Under the pieces are notes generated by a model. That model had not been told where the DNA came from and did no database searches. It was given only the letters and a program-made list of their open reading frames with translations. The position numbers and the translations under genes are program-made. From an uncultured Tenacibaculum sp. (GTDB lineage Bacteria > Bacteroidota > Bacteroidia > Flavobacteriales > Flavobacteriaceae): a stretch of 46,991 nucleotides of DNA. The stretch is taken from NCBI GenBank assembly GCA_937922085.1, contig CAKZVD010000104.1:1-46991 (forward strand), given 5' to 3'. Positions 43,668 through 46,991 of this stretch are shown here, one piece after another; the first letter of the stretch is position 1; each line of letters opens with the position of its first letter.

Positions 43668-44726
43668 CTATGTTTTTTTTCCTTTATTATAAAAAACAGT
43701 ATTTATTCCATCATTTGCTAAAGATGTAACCTTGTTTTCCTCTATTAATGAATTTTCTTTATTATAATAAGTAATACCTAAGTTTGGAATTATAAAAACA
43801 CCATTATTTAATGTAGAAAACCAATAATTCCCATTATCATCTTCTATAACTCTTGTTACAAATTTATCAGGAAAAAATGTATTTAATTCAATCATTTTTC
43901 CTTCTTCAATCTTAAACTGAAGAACTCCTTTATTTGTACATAACCATAAAAAACTTTTTGAATCTTCGTAAATATATACTGTTCTTGTTTTTCTTATTTT
44001 TTTAGGATTAATAAGCGATTGAAAGCCTTGATTTTTAAAATTCCAATACAATAAATCTGTTCTTAAAATATAATCTGTATTAACAAATAAATGGTTTTTA
44101 GTTTTGAAAATGTCTGTTACATTTTGAGCAGAATCTATTTCTTTATTTTTTTTAGAAAACTTTATTAAATAATTTTTAGTATTAGTATACTCTATATACC
44201 ATAGAGAGTTATTTACTATTTTAACCCCTTTTGTTTTTGTTTCTTTATCTTTAGATACATTTTCTACATACCTTGTTTTTCGTGTTTTTATATCAACCTC
44301 TATTAAATTATTAGAAGCCGACACATACATTTTCTGTTTAAAAATCTTAAATTCTAAAAATGCATTCGTTTTTATTAATTCATTAAGATCTATAAATAAT
44401 TTTAATGAATTATTTTCAACATAAAAAATTTGTCCACTCATGTTGTTACACCATATTCTCCCATTTTCATCTTCTAACAAACCAAAAACTGCAAACCCTC
44501 TTTTTATAGTACTATCGTATAATTTAAATTTATCTCCATCATATTTATAAAGCCCGTCATTACTAGCAAACCATAAATATCCTTTGCTATCTTTAATCAT
44601 GTCGTAAAATTCGTTCGTTATTAATCCATCCTCCTCTGTAAACTGATAAAAAGCAGCATGCTGTGAAAATGTAAAATAACAATAGAAAAAAAGGACTAAT
44701 TGTATACTTTTTTTTATAAAATTCAT
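43668..44726 (-). CDS. Split sensor kinase, N-terminal part (signal peptide and beta-propeller)
   Basis: 352 residues ending at TAG 43670-43668, just after an A8 tract. Signal peptide (IQLVLFFYCYFTFSQ), then two-component regulator propeller repeats: EEDGLITNEFYDMIKDSKGYLWFA, GLLEDENGRIWCNNM, YIYEDSKSFLWLCTNKGVLQF, VIEDDNGNYWFSTLNNGVFI. It ends GKKT where the shifted frame would read GKKNIGKFNVKT and run into the C-terminal kinase. The tract reads ggA-AAA-AAA-ACA-TAG, a perfect -1 slippery heptamer followed at once by a stop. If not rejoined it would be a secreted propeller without kinase. Confidence 0.85.
   Translation of the reverse strand: MNFIKKSIQLVLFFYCYFTFSQHAAFYQFTEEDGLITNEFYDMIKDSKGYLWFASNDGLYKYDGDKFKLYDSTIKRGFAVFGLLEDENGRIWCNNMSGQIFYVENNSLKLFIDLNELIKTNAFLEFKIFKQKMYVSASNNLIEVDIKTRKTRYVENVSKDKETKTKGVKIVNNSLWYIEYTNTKNYLIKFSKKNKEIDSAQNVTDIFKTKNHLFVNTDYILRTDLLYWNFKNQGFQSLINPKKIRKTRTVYIYEDSKSFLWLCTNKGVLQFKIEEGKMIELNTFFPDKFVTRVIEDDNGNYWFSTLNNGVFIIPNLGITYYNKENSLIEENKVTSLANDGINTVFYNKGKKT
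43673..43680 (-). repeat. A8 slippery tract in the sensor kinase gene
   Basis: Eight A on the coding (minus) strand; nine or six would give one continuous 980-residue kinase. Compatible with -1 ribosomal frameshifting, polymerase slippage, phase variation or a sequencing error. Confidence 0.8.
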
Positions 44727-44793
44727 CTACTGTAAAAATAAGAATCTATTTTTATGAAATTAGCTATAAAATAAACATTGTTTATATTTATTT

Positions 44794-44842
44794 ATATGAA
44801 TTCATATTTTAAAAGTTTTATTTATTTTGTATTACAATACAA
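44794..44842. promoter_or_regulatory. Two palindromes in the divergent kinase / channel promoter region
   Basis: A perfect 14-bp palindrome, ATATGAATTCATAT, at 44794-44807, and TTGTATT-AC-AATACAA at 44827-44842. Both lie between the divergent sensor kinase and potassium-channel genes. Candidate operators. Confidence 0.35.
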
Positions 44843-44916
44843 CAAAAGTAATCGCTATAAACTTCAATAATTCTTTTAGAAAATAATTTGTAATATTGCT
44901 ATTACAACGAATCATT

Positions 44917-45741
44917 TTGATAGAGAAAAAATTACAAAAAAACTGGAAAAACAGACTTCATGAAATCATTTATGAAGCTGATACACCTGCTGGTAAATTA
45001 TTTGATATTATACTTTTAGTTGCTATTATACTAAGTATAGCAGTAGTTATGCTCGAAAGTGTAAACAGTATAAGTGAACAATATAGCTATCTTTTAAATG
45101 TTGTAGAATGGGGTATTACTATTCTATTTTCTTTAGAGTATATTGTTCGGATTATATCTATTAACAAGCCTTCTAAATATATTTTTAGTTTTTATGGTAT
45201 TATTGATTTTTTATCTACCATTCCTAAATATTTATCGTTATTTTTCGTGGGTACTCATAGTTTAGTTGCTTTAAGAGCTTTACGCTTATTAAGAGTGTTT
45301 AGAATATTAAAATTAGCTCGTTTTATTGGCGAATCTCAAAGTTTAGTAAAAGCTTTAAAAGCAAGTAAAGCCAAAATTGCCGTTTTCTTATTTTTTGTAC
45401 TTATTGTTTGTATTATTTTAGGTACTGTTATGTATTTAATTGAAGGATCTGAAAATGGATTTACAAGCATTCCTAGAAGTGTATATTGGGCTATTGTAAC
45501 ACTTACTACTGTTGGGTATGGAGACATTGCTCCTGGCACTCCTATAGGGCAATTTATTGCAAGTATTATTATGATTTTAGGTTATGCTATTATAGCTATT
45601 CCTACTGGTATTGTTTCTTCTGAAATGGTAAATCATTCAAATATAGATTTAAATACTCAATCGTGTCCTAATTGTGCTACTGAAGGGCATGATGATGATG
45701 CTATTTTTTGTTATCATTGCGGACATAAACTTCACGAATAA
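44917..45741 (+). CDS. Voltage-gated (Kv-type) potassium channel with C-terminal zinc ribbon
   Basis: 274 residues from TTG 44917; TTG 44896 would add 7. There is no ATG near either, so the start is non-ATG whichever is used. Six membrane helices: S1 (LFDIILLVAIILSIAVVMLE), S4 with regularly spaced Arg (ALRALRLLRVFRILKLARF), and S5-pore-S6 with the selectivity filter TTVGYGD. The tail has CPNC ... CYHCGHKL, a four-Cys zinc-ribbon-like motif (about residues 248-272), unusual for a channel and perhaps a binding or assembly domain. It forms a tetrameric channel in the inner membrane. Its stop shares one base with the miaA start (TAATG), so the two are coupled. Confidence 0.88.
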   Translation: MIEKKLQKNWKNRLHEIIYEADTPAGKLFDIILLVAIILSIAVVMLESVNSISEQYSYLLNVVEWGITILFSLEYIVRIISINKPSKYIFSFYGIIDFLSTIPKYLSLFFVGTHSLVALRALRLLRVFRILKLARFIGESQSLVKALKASKAKIAVFLFFVLIVCIILGTVMYLIEGSENGFTSIPRSVYWAIVTLTTVGYGDIAPGTPIGQFIASIIMILGYAIIAIPTGIVSSEMVNHSNIDLNTQSCPNCATEGHDDDAIFCYHCGHKLHE

Positions 45742-46628
45742 TGAACACACTTATTACTATTGTTGGCCCTACTGCTATTGGTAAAACTGCTTTAAGTATT
45801 CAGCTTGCACAGCATTTTAAATGTGATATCATATCGTGTGATTCTAGGCAATTCTATAAAGAAATGACTATTGGTACTGCTGTACCAGATACCGATGAGT
45901 TAAATGCTGCTACACATCATTTTATACAAAATAGAAGTGTTTTTGAAGATTATAGTGTGGGTGGATTTGAAAAAGATGCTCTTAAAAAATTAAACGAACT
46001 GTTTAATAAAAAAACTACGCAAATAATGGTAGGTGGTAGTGGTTTATATGTAGATGCAGTATTAAAAGGTTTGGATTATTTTCCTGAAGTGACTCCAGAA
46101 ATTAGAGCAAATTTAACTTTAGAGTTGGAAGAAAATGGAATTGAATTTTTACAAGAAAAATTACAAAGTTTAGATCCTATTAGCTCTCAAACTATTGCTA
46201 TAGATAACCCTCATAGATTAATTAGAGCCTTAGAAATTTGTATAGGCACTAATAAACCGTATTCTTCTTTTATAAATAAAGATAAGGCTCCTAGAAACTT
46301 TACTCCTATTAAAATAGGTTTAAATGCCGATAGAGAAGTTATTTATGATCGAATAAATAAACGTGTTGATATTATGATTAAAAACGGTTTATTAGAGGAA
46401 GCAAAAAAATTATACCCCAACAAACACCTAAACGCGCTACAAACTGTAGGTTATCGCGAATTGTTTGAATATTTTGATGGCAATTGGACTTTAGATTTTG
46501 CTATTTCTGAAATTAAGAAAAATACACGCCGTTTTGCTAAAAGGCAACTTACTTGGTTTAGAAAAGATAAAAGTATTGTTTGGGTAGACTATAAAGAAGA
46601 ACTTCAAAGTATTTTAAATAAGATTTAA
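45741..46628 (+). CDS. miaA: tRNA dimethylallyltransferase
   Basis: 295 residues. It transfers the dimethylallyl group from DMAPP to A37 of tRNAs reading UNN codons, before further modification. P-loop GPTAIGKTALSIQLA (8-22), DSRQFYKEMTIGTA near 34-47 with the catalytic Asp/Arg, HHFIQNRSVFEDYSVGGFE near 60, VGGSGLYVDAVLKGLD near 98, and QTVGYRELFEYFDG near 230 with TRRFAKRQLTWFR near 262. Slightly shorter than the E. coli enzyme, as usual in Bacteroidota. Translationally coupled to the channel gene. Confidence 0.96.
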   Translation: MNTLITIVGPTAIGKTALSIQLAQHFKCDIISCDSRQFYKEMTIGTAVPDTDELNAATHHFIQNRSVFEDYSVGGFEKDALKKLNELFNKKTTQIMVGGSGLYVDAVLKGLDYFPEVTPEIRANLTLELEENGIEFLQEKLQSLDPISSQTIAIDNPHRLIRALEICIGTNKPYSSFINKDKAPRNFTPIKIGLNADREVIYDRINKRVDIMIKNGLLEEAKKLYPNKHLNALQTVGYRELFEYFDGNWTLDFAISEIKKNTRRFAKRQLTWFRKDKSIVWVDYKEELQSILNKI

Positions 46629-46630
46629 AC

Positions 46631-46648
46631 TTTTTGTTATAACAAAAA
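46631..46648 (+). terminator. Weak hairpin after miaA
   Basis: TTTTTGTTATAACAAAAA is a perfect 18-bp palindrome with no loop or T tail; at best a weak terminator. Confidence 0.3.
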
Positions 46649-46745
46649 TAGATTACAAATTATAATTACATTAAAATAGTATTTTCTTGAAAAGGCGAGT
46701 TTAAAAATAACTCTAAATTTGCCGCCCTGAAAAAGCTATGCGAAA

Positions 46746-46991
46746 ATGTACAAACGAAATTATCACCCCTTGGTGATTATTTTATACACTAGTGGAATGC
46801 TAGATGATAAACAAATTGCACAAATACCAAAAACCACCAAATACAATTGAAATCAATTTACTCATGATAATTATTATGGTGATGATTGGGCAACCAATTA
46901 TATAAATCAATTTGAGGCTATTAAAGATGTATTTACATCTAAATTTTTGTTTAAATCACTTCGGTTTCTAGCAGAAACTAGAAAAGGATAT
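46746..46991 (+). pseudogene. Transposase-like gene fragment with internal stop, runs off the window
   Basis: ATG 46746 opens MYKRNYHPLVIILYTSGML then DDKQIAQIPKTTKYN, which reads like a helix-turn-helix of a flavobacterial transposase. TGA at 46848-46850 interrupts it, where one base change (TGG, Trp) would restore the frame. The same frame then runs open to the window end (NQFTHDNYYGDDWATNYINQ..., FLFKSLRFLAETRKGY). The upstream stretch 46690-46745 is richer in GC (GGCGAG, TTGCCGCCC) than its surroundings and may hold the left end of the element. It is most likely a decaying insertion sequence next to miaA; the family is not certain. Confidence 0.55.

Overview
The window comes from a low-GC (roughly 30%) member of the Bacteroidota, most likely a marine Flavobacteriaceae of the Tenacibaculum/Polaribacter kind. 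The evidence is: Bacteroidota-type -7 promoter elements (TAnnTTTG) ahead of many genes and no Shine-Dalgarno sites; a FecI/FecR-type sigma/anti-sigma pair ahead of TonB-dependent receptors; a type IX secretion C-terminal sorting domain; lipoproteins with an SKD-type surface-export signal; LytS/LytTR two-component pairs; and conserved flavobacterial gene orders (rel-fur-purA, ferredoxin / LuxC-like reductase / serC-serA-DUF1015-yggS).

Layout. 1-6.1 kb: three tandem paralogous beta-helix lipoproteins, the middle one with ATT where its sisters have ATG. 6.2-7.8 kb: a TrmH-family RNA methyltransferase and a lipoprotein that looks like a carbohydrate-binding module. 8.1-12.1 kb: rel/spoT, fur-like regulator, purA. 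12.2-16.9 kb: a 59-residue membrane protein and a PLP decarboxylase on the minus strand, then an OstA/LptA-like protein overlapping a class III aminotransferase. 17.1-20.6 kb: long-chain acyl-CoA synthetase and convergent ychF, with a tiny terminator-flanked unit between them. 20.7-28.4 kb: ECF sigma, FecR and two TonB-dependent receptors. 28.5-32.3 kb: methyltransferase, alpha/beta hydrolase, LytS-type kinase and LytTR regulator. 32.3-39.1 kb: ferredoxin, LuxC-like acyl-CoA reductase, serC, serA-like dehydrogenase, DUF1015, YggS, and an exonuclease/GIY-YIG fusion. 39.3-44.7 kb: a frameshifted T9SS-secreted beta-helix protein facing a LytTR regulator and a beta-propeller sensor kinase split at an A8 tract. 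44.9-46.6 kb: a Kv-type potassium channel and miaA. The right edge holds the start of an interrupted transposase-like gene. I saw no rRNA, tRNA or CRISPR.

How it fits together. Most of the window is housekeeping chromosome (stringent response, purine and serine synthesis, tRNA modification, envelope assembly) interleaved with surface genes. The surface genes carry the odd features. Three exported proteins (middle beta-helix lipoprotein, first TonB receptor, T9SS beta-helix protein) have a well-formed signal peptide with no ATG, GTG or TTG; each has an ATT followed by Lys where the start should be. The beta-propeller kinase needs a -1 shift on an A_AAA_AAA tract to be full length. The sigma/FecR/TonB locus carries a C8 tract, a 22-bp perfect palindrome and a repeated AAGAGTAT motif. 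These non-canonical starts and slippery tracts at surface-protein genes are the most interesting signal here. They could be real expression control, decay, or in part sequencing error.
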